NCBI GenBank assembly: GCA_032622095.1
Contig: CP136064.1
Location: 263,355,863 to 263,419,862, forward strand
Reading direction: 5' to 3'
Length of the DNA: 64,000 nucleotides
Source: Siphonodentalium dalli
Lineage: Eukaryota; Mollusca; Scaphopoda; Gadilida; Siphonodentaliidae
A program made the position numbers and the translations under genes. Each line of letters begins with the position of its first letter. The first letter of the stretch is position 1. The notes beneath the pieces were generated by a model that was not told the origin of the DNA, made no database searches, and worked only from the letters and a program-made list of their open reading frames with translations. Positions 23,398 to 34,069 of the stretch are shown here, piece by piece.

Positions 23398-23606
23398 AAT
23401 ATAGAAACTTCCCAGAAGGGAAAAAGTAACTAAAACCAATGTTAATTTTATGCGATAGATACTTCCCAGAAGATGAGGCATAAGCAGAATGAGGTCTCCA
23501 GAGGGTGAATTTGGTGATGCTAGCCCGCTGTGCGGGATAGCCATCACTAAATTCACCCTCTGGGGACCTCATTCTGCAATTGACAGACATGCTATTTGCA
23601 GGCTTG
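23398..23606. mobile_element. H1 MITE, right part
   Basis: Continues the H1 internal module (tagaaacttcccagaaggga), then a core hairpin with gaatgaggtctccagag, and ends atgctatttgcaggcttg. It pairs with 18624-18863. Confidence 0.88.
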
Positions 23607-23841
23607 GTTGGCCTATTACTGAACAGGATTAGTCAAACACACACAGGCTATATAAATGTTTACAACCAGGTTCTATATGAACTACTTTTTTTGTAGACTT
23701 CTCTTGTGTATCTTAATGAATCAGAAATTCTTCCTCACTTATGGTTACAAAAATATCCTCCGTGTACACAAAAGTCACCTATATAATGTAATCTCAAGCA
23801 GGGACTACTGTGAAATTAATTATTAAGAATTTATAATTTAA

Positions 23842-24066
23842 AGGGGTACTGTGCATTAAATCCGGCCATTTATGGGACCATCTCCTTTTATACTCAACAT
23901 AATATATCGAGTCATAACTCATTTTCATTATAAATACCATGTTGTTTTCATAGTTCATGTATTTGCTCTAACCCATGGCTGAAATTCATTCATGTATTGC
24001 ATATATTATGTTGAGTATAAAAAGAGATGGTCCTATAAATGGCTGTATTTAGTGTACAGTACCCCT
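23842..24066. mobile_element. 225-bp TTAA fold-back element
   Basis: Ends AGGGGTACTGTGCATTAAAT and the inverse of AGGGGTACTGTACACTAAAT, flanked by TTAA (23838-23841 and 24067-24070). Inner arms ccatttatgggaccatctcc pair with the right half. It shares termini with 9906-10488. Confidence 0.9.
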
Positions 24067-24277
24067 TTAATCATAAGCAGTTAATTCATATAATAATGTG
24101 AAACAAATGCTTGTCACTTAATTAGCCATTAATGTTATTTCTCAATAACCTTAATCAGTGTCCATCACCCTCACAACAGCATGTAAGAAAATCTAACGTT
24201 TTTTTTACCAACACTGGGATTAAATTATAAGAATGAACTCGCTCATAGCGCGTAATATAATTTGTTATCAAACTTTT

Positions 24278-24745
24278 CAGTTATAACTGCATAACCTTAA
24301 TTGAAACAAGAGTTAATAACCCTTCCATGAATGGAACTTCCTGAAATTTTGCGAAAACCCTGTGCCAATGCATTCTCTTATATATGCGATAGGGCCCTGT
24401 GAATCGGGGATTTTCATTTTGAATCGAATCGAATAGGGTAATAGATTCGAATCTCGAATCAAATTGTTATATCAAGTAAATCAATAGTGAAGAGGTGGAA
24501 CAGTTTGGGAAACACTTAAATTGGTAGCTGTTACGATCCGAAAACCTATTAATAACTGATCACCAGTGGATTGTATATTACCTAACAATATTAATGCGTC
24601 TTCTGCACAATATGCATGCATCTCATTTTCCTCATAAATACTGATGGATGTGAATCATGGAATGCGGTGAGTGGTGGGTGGGGAGTAAATCTTTATAATG
24701 TGCTTTTCAAAATTGTCGCTGCCATTTGAATTGTATCATGGCAGT
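24278..24745. repeat. Duplicated block D3, copy 1
   Basis: Repeats at 25555-26606. Contains a truncated H2 left arm (24330-24390) joined to a hAT-like AT-rich end (tagggccctgtgaatcgggg). The right part, cttctgcacaatatgc, is the undisturbed equivalent of the insertion site at 25911. Confidence 0.88.
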
Positions 24746-24751
24746 ATACTA

Positions 24752-25553
24752 TGAAACCTTATTTCAGAATAAAGTGGATATTTAACACAATTGAGGCACA
24801 ACATCACATCTTAAATCACTGTCTCTATGTTCTTTAATGTAGTTTTAATGAATATTAGTGCATGAAACGTCTTTTTTATTCAATTATACATTTTATCACA
24901 AGTTTTAAAGTTTACCACGTGCCCTAGAAATTTAATCTCAATTTGTTCAAAAGTTTTGTCACTTGTTTTTTCAGGAATAAACTAAAGTTAGTAATTACAT
25001 CGTATAAATATACACATGAATAACCTAATGTTAGTAATTACATGTACATCCTATAATATTCTCATTACTAAACTAAAGTTAGTAACTTAATCATTTAAAT
25101 ATACACATGAATAACCTAAAGTTTGTAATTACATGTACATCCTATAATATTCTCATTACTAAACTAAAGTTAGTAACTTAATCATTTAAATATACACATG
25201 AATAACCTAAAGATAGTATTTACAGCATATATATATATACTCACAAATAACCTAAAGTTGATGTCTACTACATTATTGCATCATATGAATATATTCTCTT
25301 GAATAACCTAAACTTAATATTTACATCATACTAGTATAAATATACACATGAATAACCTAAACTTAGTAATTACACCATATAAATATTTTCATAATTAACT
25401 TAAAGTTAGTTACATAATATAACGTTGAGATTATTGAATTTTAAGATCTATATTTTTAGTATTGTTTACTATTCATAAAAATAAATTTTGGTGTTCATAA
25501 GAATATCATGTCATATCCTATAATTTTGAATGCAATCCATGACCCTTTGTAGT
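24752..25553. repeat. Duplicated block D2
   Basis: Second copy of the D1 block (14935-15977), without the TTAA insertion. It lies between the two D3 copies. Confidence 0.85.
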
Positions 25554-25554
25554 A

Positions 25555-26606
25555 ACTTTTCAGTTATAACTGCATAACCTCAATTGAAACACGAGTTATT
25601 AACCCTTCCATGACTGGAGCTTCATGAAATTTTGCGAAAACCCTGTGCCAATGCATTCTCTTATATATGCGATATGGCCCTGTGAATCGGGGATTTTCAT
25701 TTTGAATCGAATCACGAATCGAATTGGGTAATAGATTCGAAAATGCATCGAATCTCGTATCAAATTGTTATATCAAGTAAATCAATAGTGAAGAGGTGGA
25801 ACAGTTTGGGAAACACTTAAATTGGTAGCTGTTACGATCCGAAAACCTATTAATAACTGATCGCAAGTGGATTGTATATTACCTAACCATATTAATGCAT
25901 CTTCTGCACAGGGACCAGCCGAGGGGGGCGACATAATAATAGTTATAGTATAATATAGGACCATGACATAGGGTATACATTTGGCACTTAGAATGCCATA
26001 TGATGAATATATTGTCCAACTTGGTTTTGTCTTAATTAGTGTATTGACACCTGTTATTCAATCCATTAATGGCCATAGTGGGGCCCTAGTTATCACAACT
26101 GTGTACCATGGACACTCCAAGGTAGATTGTTATGAAATTAAACACACAAGTCAGTATATGTCACACCTACTGAAGCCTGTTGTATTGCTGGTGGATTAAG
26201 CTGAGAGTTTATTTGGTGGTGTAAATGATCATAATATAGGATCAATACTTATTTTGCTATAATCAATAATTTTGTGTTTACTATTACAAATTATTTACTA
26301 AACAGCCTAGTTTTAACCCCCAAAAAAGAAAACAATCCGGTAATATAATTGATAATTGAGACTTTGAGTCTCCCCACTTCTCCCTATTTTCCCCTGACTT
26401 CTCCCTAAAATCTCCAGAGGGAGAAGTCACTTCTCCCTAAAATTTGACCCCTGGCTGGTCCCTGCTTCTGCACAATATGCATGCATCTCATTTTCCTCAT
26501 AAATACTGATGGACGTGAATCATGGAATGCGGTGAGTGGTGGATGGGGAGTAACTCTTTATAATGTGCTTTCAAAATTGTCGCTGCCATTTGAATTGTAT
26601 CATGCT
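25555..26606. repeat. Duplicated block D3, copy 2 (interrupted)
   Basis: Matches 24278-24745 but is split at 25918/26465 by a hAT-like element. It carries the same truncated H2 arm, so the H2 truncation predates the duplication. Confidence 0.87.
25919..26464. mobile_element. 546-bp hAT-like element with perfect TSD
   Basis: Ends CAGGGACCAGCC and GGCTGGTCCCTG, flanked by the 8-bp direct repeat CTTCTGCA (25911-25918 and 26465-26472). The D3 copy near 24600 shows the uninterrupted site. Internal sequence has a ttctccctaaaat-type repeat near the right end and no transposase. Confidence 0.93.
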
Positions 26607-26648
26607 GAACTTCTTGACCAATGGCATGGGATGGAGACTTTTATCTAT

Positions 26649-27169
26649 TAATAGACCTCCATATTATTTAATTAATTATAATCTCAGTAAGAATGATGTA
26701 AACCAAGCATGACTCCGGGATTTCAGGCATTGAATGTCACAAGGGAATTACAGCCAAACTCATTCGGCAAACCTCACAAGCAAGCCTTGAAATAGTGTGT
26801 CTGTCATTTGCAGAATGAGGTCCCCAGAGGGTGAATTTAGTGATGCTACCCATCGCATAGTGGGCTAGCATTACCAAATTCACCCTCTGGGAACCTCATT
26901 CTGCTTACACCTCAGCAGAATGAAGTTCCCAGAGGGTGAATTTGGTGATGCTAGCCCGCTATGCGGGGGTAGCATCACTAAATTCACCCTCTGGGGACCT
27001 CATTCTGCAAATGACAGACACACTATTTCAAGGCTTGCTTGTGAGGTTTGCCGAATGAGTTTGGCTGTAATTCCCTTGTGACATTCAATGCCTGAAATCC
27101 CGGAGTCATGCTTGGTTTACGTCATTCTTACTGAGATTATAATTAATTAAATAATATGGAGGTCTATTA
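26649..27169. repeat. 521-bp near-perfect palindrome centred on H1
   Basis: Outer arms of 132 bases each (26649-26780 and 27038-27169) are inverse complements, e.g. taatagacctccatattatt. Between them is a complete H1 element. The flanks of the MITE are therefore themselves inverted, which an ordinary insertion would not produce. Confidence 0.92.
26781..27037. mobile_element. H1 MITE, double-core copy
   Basis: Ends CAAGCCTTGAAATAGTGTG and inverse, with two core hairpins joined by cttacacctcagcagaatg. It sits exactly at the centre of a longer palindrome. Confidence 0.92.
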
Positions 27170-27402
27170 TTATATCATTTGCAGTGTTATCTGTATATGC
27201 ATGCCGGACTCCAATGAAACCTCCCGTATTACCATGTATATACTTTTCCGATATCATTATATTTGTATTATAGTCGCCTTATATGCTGCTTGCAAATTTC
27301 TAAGAATGAAATATTGAATATATAAATGTATAAGTGCATAAATTTCGCAAACACGTGCGACTAATTATGCATGTTTTTATCGTTCATCTGTTGTGTTTTC
27401 AG

Positions 27403-27534
27403 AGTATGAAGACATTCCATCCGAGGATCTGTCTCCAGGTGACATCATCGAGATTCCGAGATACGGCTGTGTGATGCAATGTGATGCCGTGCTCATAACC
27501 GGGAACTGTATTGTCAACGAAAGCATGCTTACAG
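27403..27534 (+). CDS. ATP13A2: Exon 3: actuator domain, first part
   Basis: 132 bases, phase 1 in and phase 1 out. Acceptor gtgttttcag, donor acag/gtttgt. It encodes [18 protein letters not shown], then CDAVLITG and NESMLTG. This is the actuator-domain core of P-type ATPases (L-PGD, CDA-L--G, NES-LTG). The intron interrupts the conserved TGES loop within its Gly codon. Rapid intron decay follows: a Leu-poor tandem A/T stretch and an H2 hairpin begin within about 120 bases. Confidence 0.95.
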
Positions 27535-27594
27535 GTTTGTTAACCCTTTGAGTGCCAGGGGCCGATCTCATCGTCCCTAAACCTACAAAATAAG

Positions 27595-27721
27595 TCTGTT
27601 AAAGAATATAAGAATAAATTATTAAAATTGTAAAAAAAAAAAAAATTGTTAGGCCAATGCATTCTCTTATATATGCGAGGCGACCTATGGTCGACTCACA
27701 TATATAAGAGAATGCATTGGC
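27595..27721. repeat. H2 hairpin with A/T tract
   Basis: Tandem-like ctgttaaagaatataag tract, then a hairpin at 27652-27721 with the CGACC-tat-GGTCG centre, 60-190 bases after exon 3. Confidence 0.85.
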
Positions 27722-27837
27722 ACAGGGCCGTTCTGTTGGGTAAAGGGTTAACGTCATTGGTTGATTATGCCGGTTGACGTTGTGGCTCACCAGTTAGACC
27801 CAAGCTGTTATAAGCTCCCAACATTATTAGAGATAGA

Positions 27838-28284
27838 CAAGCCTTGTAATAGTGCGTCTGTCATTTGCAGAATGAGACCCCCAGATGGTGAATTTTGTGA
27901 TGCTATACAGCACAGAGGGCTAGCATCACCAAATTCACTCTCTGGGGACCTCATTCTGCTTAGGCCTCAACTGCTATGGGAGAACTGAGATCAGATTGAA
28001 GTTCCCCAGTTGAAGGTGGTGATGTTCACCCATTATAATTAGTCACCTCAATTATACAGTTTATCTTTTACAAATTAGGGGACATAGAAACTGGACAAAA
28101 GGGAAAAAGTAACTAAAAACAATGTTAATTTGAGACTATAGATATTTCCCAGAAGATGAGGCCTAAGCAGAATGATGTCCTCTGATGGTGAATTTGGTGA
28201 TGGTAGCCCATTTTGCAGGGCAGCATCACTAAGTTCACCCTCTGGGGACCTCATTCCAAAAATGACAGACACTATTTAAAGGCT
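27838..28284. mobile_element. H1 MITE, long form
   Basis: Starts caagccttgtaatagtgcg, then a core hairpin, the internal module (gttgaaggtggtgatgttca), a second core and the end actatttaaaggctg. It is a near full-length example of the long form. Confidence 0.88.
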
Positions 28285-28340
28285 GCATGTAATTGTTGAT
28301 GAAGCAACTTGCTTACCAAACAATTGAGGATATTAGTCTA

Positions 28341-28450
28341 CAGTAATGCTCTAAGTAATCGACTTCTTAACCACAGCAGAATTATAGGTAACTTTTCAGG
28401 ATTTGGTCGGAAATATGGCTTGTTGACATTCATCGGAAAGCTCTCCCAGC
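28341..28450. mobile_element. H3 MITE, left half only
   Basis: Begins CAGTAATGCTCTAAGTAATC after TA and stops at the central ggaaagctctc, where unrelated agcttttattcctac sequence joins. The right half is missing. Confidence 0.83.
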
Positions 28451-29134
28451 TTTTATTCCTACAATTTTTGGTCAATGTTTTTTAATCTTGGCACTGATAT
28501 TTAGTACCATGGGAACCTGTGCACCTGCGATTATGATGTCTGTCCGACTTTTTTTTTGTGGAGTTATTCCCCTTTTTCGACTTAGAACATTTTCGCAACA
28601 TGCATAATTTTGTCCGAGCTTTTATTCCTACGTTTTTTTTTTTTTTATTATTATTGTATATTTTTTTATTTTTTTTAGTAGTGGTATGTTATCTGAGAAG
28701 CTCATTTTCGGTCAGAAACTCCAGCAACTGTGATTGAACAACATAATTATTCATTATTCTTGTTGTGTTTTTCCAACTATTAAATTTTTAATTTGTTATC
28801 AAATTAATCCCTGACTATTTATTAATATTGATATCCTCGGCCTGCACCATGGAGGGGAGGGACCCTTGGTATGCCATTCCACATTGCAAAAAAAAAAAAA
28901 AAATCCCTACCTACCTACCCACCTGAAAATTTTTGGGTAGAGGTGTTGACAAACAATTTATTAATTTTGGCCTGAGGGAGGGAGGCTATATATTTTGATT
29001 TTTTCTCCAAATCTGGAAAACATACTTCAGAAACAAACAAATTCATTTTCGTTGTTCAAATCCAATATTTCTAACAAAATATTTTAAAAAATGTTAGACA
29101 AGGTTTCCTCAAGTTGTCATACTGTTAATTTTAG
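28451..29134. other. Intron between exons 3 and 4, dispersed repeat
   Basis: Contains a repeat with gagcttttattcctac and cttggcactgatatttagta, related to 44865-45175, plus T-rich and A-rich runs. No gene was seen. Confidence 0.55.
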
Positions 29135-29308
29135 GTGAGAGCGTTCCTGTTACGAAGACTCCACTGCCAAACCCAAAGCTTTCCAATCTACCAGATAAGG
29201 CACTACACATGAAAGAACATGCAAAGAATATACTGTTCTGCGGAACCCATGTCATACAGACCCGTTACTATGGTAACCAGAAAGTCAAGGCTGTTGTATT
29301 GCGAACAG
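29135..29308 (+). CDS. ATP13A2: Exon 4: actuator domain, TGES loop onward
   Basis: 174 bases, phase 1 to phase 1. Acceptor aattttag, donor acag/gtatgt. It starts with GESVPVTKTPLPNP, completing TGES, whose Glu drives dephosphorylation in P-type ATPases. It continues with HAKNILFCGTHVIQTRYYG and KAVVLRTG, the strands that close the actuator domain. LFCGT--IQ-R is characteristic of P5B pumps. Confidence 0.96.
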
Positions 29309-30155
29309 GTATGTTATCTTTTTTTTAAAGGGACATGAGGCAGTGGGTAATTGTGAAATATCAAATAGGTTTGTAAAATCATCATAAAAGATGCATAATC
29401 CGATTAAGTGCCCCTCAATTTCTATTATTTTTCACCATCAAGAATTATTAGTGGCCCAGTAAAAAGTCGACGAGCTGATTGTCTCAGACAAAATTGCGGA
29501 TGAAGATGGATAACTCTAAAATAAAGAGGCTTTGTGTTGACAATAAGGCCAAATTTCGTCAGACCACATGTTGATAAATAACACGTTTCTGGAAATTTTA
29601 TACTATAGTTGACACAGGTTAGCATTATTTTTGGGCAATTAATCGATTCTGATAACTGAAGCGTCATTTCTAAAAATTGTTGTGTTGGAATCTGATTATA
29701 TGGGGACCATCAAATTCAGATTGAGTACCTTTAAGAAGAACATTGAAATATAGATAGACCTTGTTCTTCCATTTATTAGTTATAACTATCTAGTGACAAG
29801 ATTTCTCATGTTGAAACCATTGTCATGTAAACATTACTGTTGCAGTGAAAGACATTTTATCAGCAAACATCGCCAAATGCATATCAAATGTTTAGTTGAA
29901 ATTCTGTGTTGTACAAACGCAATACTTTTGATACTAACTATAATAGCAATTTAAATGCTCATTCAGTTGTGATTTTAGCTTGGTTTTCGGATTAAAAAAA
30001 ATATATAGAGTATAGTATATATTTATTATCCAATTTCAATTATAAGAATGTGACACACAGGAACAAATTCCAGACTTAAAATAAGTCTTGAAGATTTTAT
30101 GTCTCTCCGTGTTGTTCTAGAATATAACGCTTGAAATGTTTTTCTCTTTTTTCAG
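29309..30155. other. Intron between exons 4 and 5
   Basis: AT-rich single-copy-looking DNA. It has none of the repeat families and no credible open frame. Confidence 0.5.
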
Positions 30156-30301
30156 GATTTTCCACGTTGAAAGGTGATTTGGTTCGGGCAATTATGTTTC
30201 CGAAGCCTGTGGACTTTAAGTTTAACAGAGATACATACTTCTTCATTCTCATCTTGGCGGGAATCGCTTTTCTCGGCTTCATCTACACTATTGTGCTCAT
30301 G
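30156..30301 (+). CDS. ATP13A2: Exon 5: end of actuator domain and M3
   Basis: 146 bases, entering in phase 1 and ending on a whole codon. Acceptor tcttttttcag, donor atg/gttagt. It encodes GFSTLKGDLVRAIMFPKPVD, then a strongly hydrophobic helix (FFILILAGIAFLGFIYTIVL), which is M3. The G-F-T-KG-LVR-I--P-P motif is a P5 hallmark. The reading frame meets a stop soon after the donor, supporting this exon end. Confidence 0.95.
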
Positions 30302-30973
30302 GTTAGTTAGATTGTAATAGCTTTAATTTAGACTTTAGTCATGAAGTTAAATAGTCTCCACAAAGACAAATGCCAAAATTCTAGTTGTCAGTCCTGTACT
30401 AGTCCTATAACTTAACCAAATTATGCCATACTAGTCCATTATTGTGTCAATCAACGCGTCTGTCGGTAGACACAACTTTTTTCCGAGCTTGTATTTCTTT
30501 ATTTTATCATCAATTCCTTTGAAATTTGACACAGATCCCGAAGAGAATATGGCCATGCGAATCAATTTCAAAATAGTTTGTCTGCAGGATTCCAGGAGTT
30601 GCAGGTCACAAGGGAATTTCATACACAATCACTTTATGAACCTTGCCAGCTTCCACTTTGTATAGTACCACAAGTCAGAGTTCAAAATTATACAAAAAGG
30701 TAGATTTTAGTATACAGTATGGAAACGGACGAAGCTTGCAGAAAATGTAAATTTGGATTAACGTTAAACATAGTTGCTCCCCATCCACCATTCTCTGCTG
30801 TTGTCCATCTGTAGTTATGACGAAAAATAGGATCTCTTTAATATCTGCATGATGTTTTTGGTTCGCTACACAATTATGATTATGATCGGAAGATTGTTTT
30901 ATTTTATTACCCCAATTTGCAGGGTTTTGCTATTTGCTTTGTATATTATTAGTATTATATAACTAATTAATTA
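30302..30973. other. Intron between exons 5 and 6
   Basis: Low complexity, with no conserved exon. A possible decayed relative of the 28451 repeat (tttttccgagcttgtatttc) lies near 30480. Confidence 0.5.
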
Positions 30974-31147
30974 CATTAATATCCTAAATAATCAACTCCT
31001 TAACCACTGCTGAATTATGAGTAACTTTTCAGGATTTCAGTGAGGACTTTCCGATGAATGGCAACAAGCCATATTTCTGACTAAATCCTGAAAAGTTACC
31101 CATAATTCTATTGTGGTTAAGGAGTCGATTATTTAGGACATTACTGT
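30974..31147. mobile_element. H3 MITE, degraded left end
   Basis: Right end agggac-type attactgt and arms gtaacttttcaggatt and inverse are clear. The left TA end has diverged (taatatcctaaataatc). It ends 36 bases before exon 6, so part of the acceptor region may derive from it. Confidence 0.82.
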
Positions 31148-31182
31148 GTGCTCAGGCAAGCCTCAAATTTGGTTTCTTGCAG

Positions 31183-31383
31183 CTGCAGGATGAACGAACT
31201 ATCGGCGTTATCATCATTCGCTCCCTTGATCTCATCACCATCACTGTACCTCCTGCGCTTCCGGCTGCTCTCACTGTTGGAATAGTGTTTGCTCAGCGTC
31301 GTCTCAGAAAGAATCTAATATATTGTATCAGTCCACGGTGTATAAACATCTGTGGATCTATAAATGCTGTCTGTTTTGATAAG
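31183..31383 (+). CDS. ATP13A2: Exon 6: M4 with PPALP, and phosphorylation Asp
   Basis: 201 bases, 67 codons, phase 0 to phase 0. It encodes [20 protein letters not shown], then [13 protein letters not shown] (M4, the P5B substrate-site motif), [20 protein letters not shown] and AVCFDK. The phosphorylated Asp codon is 31378-31380, followed only by Lys before the donor (aag/gtgag). The start at 31183 keeps the usual spacing between M3 and the RSLD segment. A second AG six bases on (cagctgcag) could remove Leu-Gln. H3 ends 36 bases upstream and a hAT-like terminus starts 5 bases after the exon. Confidence 0.95.
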
Positions 31384-31388
31384 GTGAG

Positions 31389-32045
31389 TAGGGGCCTGTG
31401 AAGCTTTGAGTATTCGATTTGATTCGAAATCATCACAAAGCTTCGATTCGATACGATTTGATATCGTTGTATTTAAAATTATGAATACTGGGGTTTGGTT
31501 TTCAAATGAAATATGTGCAAGAGTATATTTCGCGCTAACAAACGCAGATGGCTACAAATCGCGACACTTCCGGATCTCGCACAAATTCGAAGTCTAAAAC
31601 ATACAAAGTTAATGTCATACCACATCAGGGGCACCTCTCGTCCTCAACTTAACACCACCATAATAAAGAATAATAAAATGTAGACATATTTTGTTCTTAT
31701 AGTGACTCATGTCTATCATAAATATTGCGTAGATAGCATGCTATCGCCAAGAGCTGCACAGTGTTATGTAAACAAAAGGCAATGTATGTTACATACTTTG
31801 GTGTTTTATTTAATATTACATAACACAGCATAGATCTTGAAGATAACATGCTATTTAGGCGATATTTTTGATTGGTATAGGGCACTGTAGGCATATTTTC
31901 TATATTTCTATATTTTAACATTCTTTCTGCTTACTAGACACAAGTATCATGGTTTCATCGATTGTTTATATATTTACAGAATTACCCAGTATTCGATTTG
32001 AATTTGGTTCGAACATTTTGGTTTCAAAATCATTCAAATATTTTG
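31389..32045. mobile_element. hAT-like AT-rich element fragment
   Basis: Begins TAGGGGCCTGTGAAG five bases after exon 6, followed by attcgatttgattcg, like the ends of the 39210-40437 element. It includes a region similar to the inside of the 4113-5821 element (tagacatattttgttcttat). The right end merges into the 26-bp minisatellite. The preceding aaggtgag could be a target duplication with the aaggtgac of the array, which is uncertain. Confidence 0.55.
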
Positions 32046-32969
32046 AAGGTGACAACTAGGTATTGTAATCGAAGGTGACAGCTAGGTATTGTAATCGAAG
32101 GTGACAGCTAGGTATTGTAATCGAAGGTGACAGCTATGTATTGTAACTGCTGTCCTACCATTCTCAGTGAAGGTGACCGCTAGGTATTGTAACTGCTGTC
32201 CTGCCATTCTCAGTGAAGGTGACAGCTAGGTATTGTAATCGAAGGTGACAGCTAGGTATTGTAATCGAAGGTGACCGCTAGGTATTGTAACTGCTGTCCT
32301 GCCATTCTCAGTGAAGGTGACAGCTAGGTATTGTAATCGAAGGTGACAGCTAGGTATTGTAATCGAAGGTGACAGCTAGGTATTGTAATCGAAGGTGACA
32401 GCTAGGTATTGTAATCGAAGGTGACAGCTAGGTATTGTAATCGAAGGTGACAACTAGGTATTGTAATCAAAGGTGACAGCTAGGTATTGTAATCGAAGGT
32501 GATAGCTAGGTATTGTAATCGAAGGTGACAGCTAGGTATTGTAATCGAAGGTGACCGCTAGGTATTGTAATCGAAGGTGACAGCTAGGTATTGTAACTGC
32601 TGTCCTACCATTCTCAGTGAAGGTGACAGCTAGGTATTGTAATCGAAGGTGACAGCTAGGTATTGTAATCGAAGGTGACAGCTAGGTATTGTAACTGCTG
32701 TCCTACCATTCTCAGTGAAGGTGACAGCTAGGTATTGTAATCGAAGGTGACAGCTAGGTATTGTAATCGAAGGTGACAGCTAGGTATTGTAATCGAAGGT
32801 GACAACTAGGTATTGTAATCAAAGGTGACAGCTAGGTATTGTAATCGAAGGTGACAGCTAGGTATTGTAATCGAAGTTGACAGCTAGGTATTGTAATCGA
32901 AGGTGACAGCTAGGTGTTGTAATATTTCGAAGGTGACAGGGGCCGGTGACAGCTAGGTATTGTAACTGC
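32046..32969. repeat. 26-bp minisatellite with 46-bp higher-order variant
   Basis: Basic unit gaaggtgacagctaggtattgtaatc type, about 26 bases. Some units are replaced by a longer form containing aactgctgtcctaccattct. The pattern of long and short units repeats, implying higher-order duplication. Confidence 0.93.
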
Positions 32970-33397
32970 TCTTCTACCATTCTCAGTTCATATTTCGAAT
33001 ACATTATGCCCCGATTCAGAAACTGATTGCAGGTAAAGTGAACTTGAGAATTGTGAAATAATTTCTGTGAATTCACTGAATTGTTGCCTTTTAAACCGCG
33101 CTGGTAATGGGCGAGAATTGCACCTAGGAGAGAGGAGAATAAGGATATGGGTATATCCATATAATTCTTGGCCACATGTACCGACTAGTCGACTTCAACT
33201 CGACTTTTGGGAGTCGACTCCAGAATCCTAGAGTCGTTTCAACACTAAGTTTAAGTTGGATTAATTGCAGAGATTAACCACCCAGCCAGCGATATAGACT
33301 TTGGCGAACTAGACTAATATATAATTCATTCAGTCAGACAACCACATGCTCCACCTATATAGCTGAAGACAGCATTGATTTATCATGGTCTCATTGG

Positions 33398-33601
33398 CAA
33401 GCCTTGAAATAGGGTGTCTGTCATTTGCAGAATGAGGTCCCCAGAGGGTGAATTTAGTGATGCTACCCCGCATAGACCTCAGCAGAATGAGGTTCCCAGA
33501 GGGTAAATTTGGTGATGCTAGCCCACTATGCGGGGTAGCATCACTAAATTCACCCTCTGGGGACCTCATTCTGCAAATGACAGACACTATTTCAAGGCTT
33601 G
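33398..33601. mobile_element. H1 MITE with long flanking direct repeat
   Basis: Ends CAAGCCTTGAAATAGGGTG and inverse. Flanks are catggtctcattgg on the left and catggtctcatttgg on the right, a 14-15 base direct repeat, longer than the 8 bases of other copies. Confidence 0.9.
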
Positions 33602-33616
33602 CATGGTCTCATTTGG

Positions 33617-34069
33617 AAGTTATGTCCTACATCTCATGCAATACTCATGCATTTACTCAGCAATACACATGAAAAAACAGCATGTCACATTCCTTAATAT
33701 GCAAACAACTTGATTTAAAAATAAAGTTGTTTGGAGTTCTGGAGTTGACTTAGAATCAGTCTAAGTAAACTTAGCGTACATTTGCTCCCAGATTCGTGCA
33801 CGGTATGAGCGCGTTTAGCAATTGTACTTCGAAATTCATTTACGACTGACTTAGAATGTGTTTTCCGATTATTTCCCCATTCGGCAAACCTTGCCAGTCT
33901 CTGTACCATATACTGTAGTACTTTACCATAAGGTCACGGGTCGATGAGTTCATGTTCATACATCTAAAACTACATGTTGACACAAGAGTGTGTCCGACAG
34001 CTTACATAGTGAGAAAGTAATCAAACAACGAGAACGAGGTGAGGGTATATTTTATTGATGTATTGTTTT
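33617..34069. other. Unannotated intronic DNA
   Basis: No repeat family or exon recognised. Confidence 0.45.

Noticed and set aside
24278-26606. LTR retrotransposon (D3 copies as LTRs)
   Set aside because: No TG...CA ends, primer-binding site or gag/pol sequence. The inside is a block found elsewhere alone.
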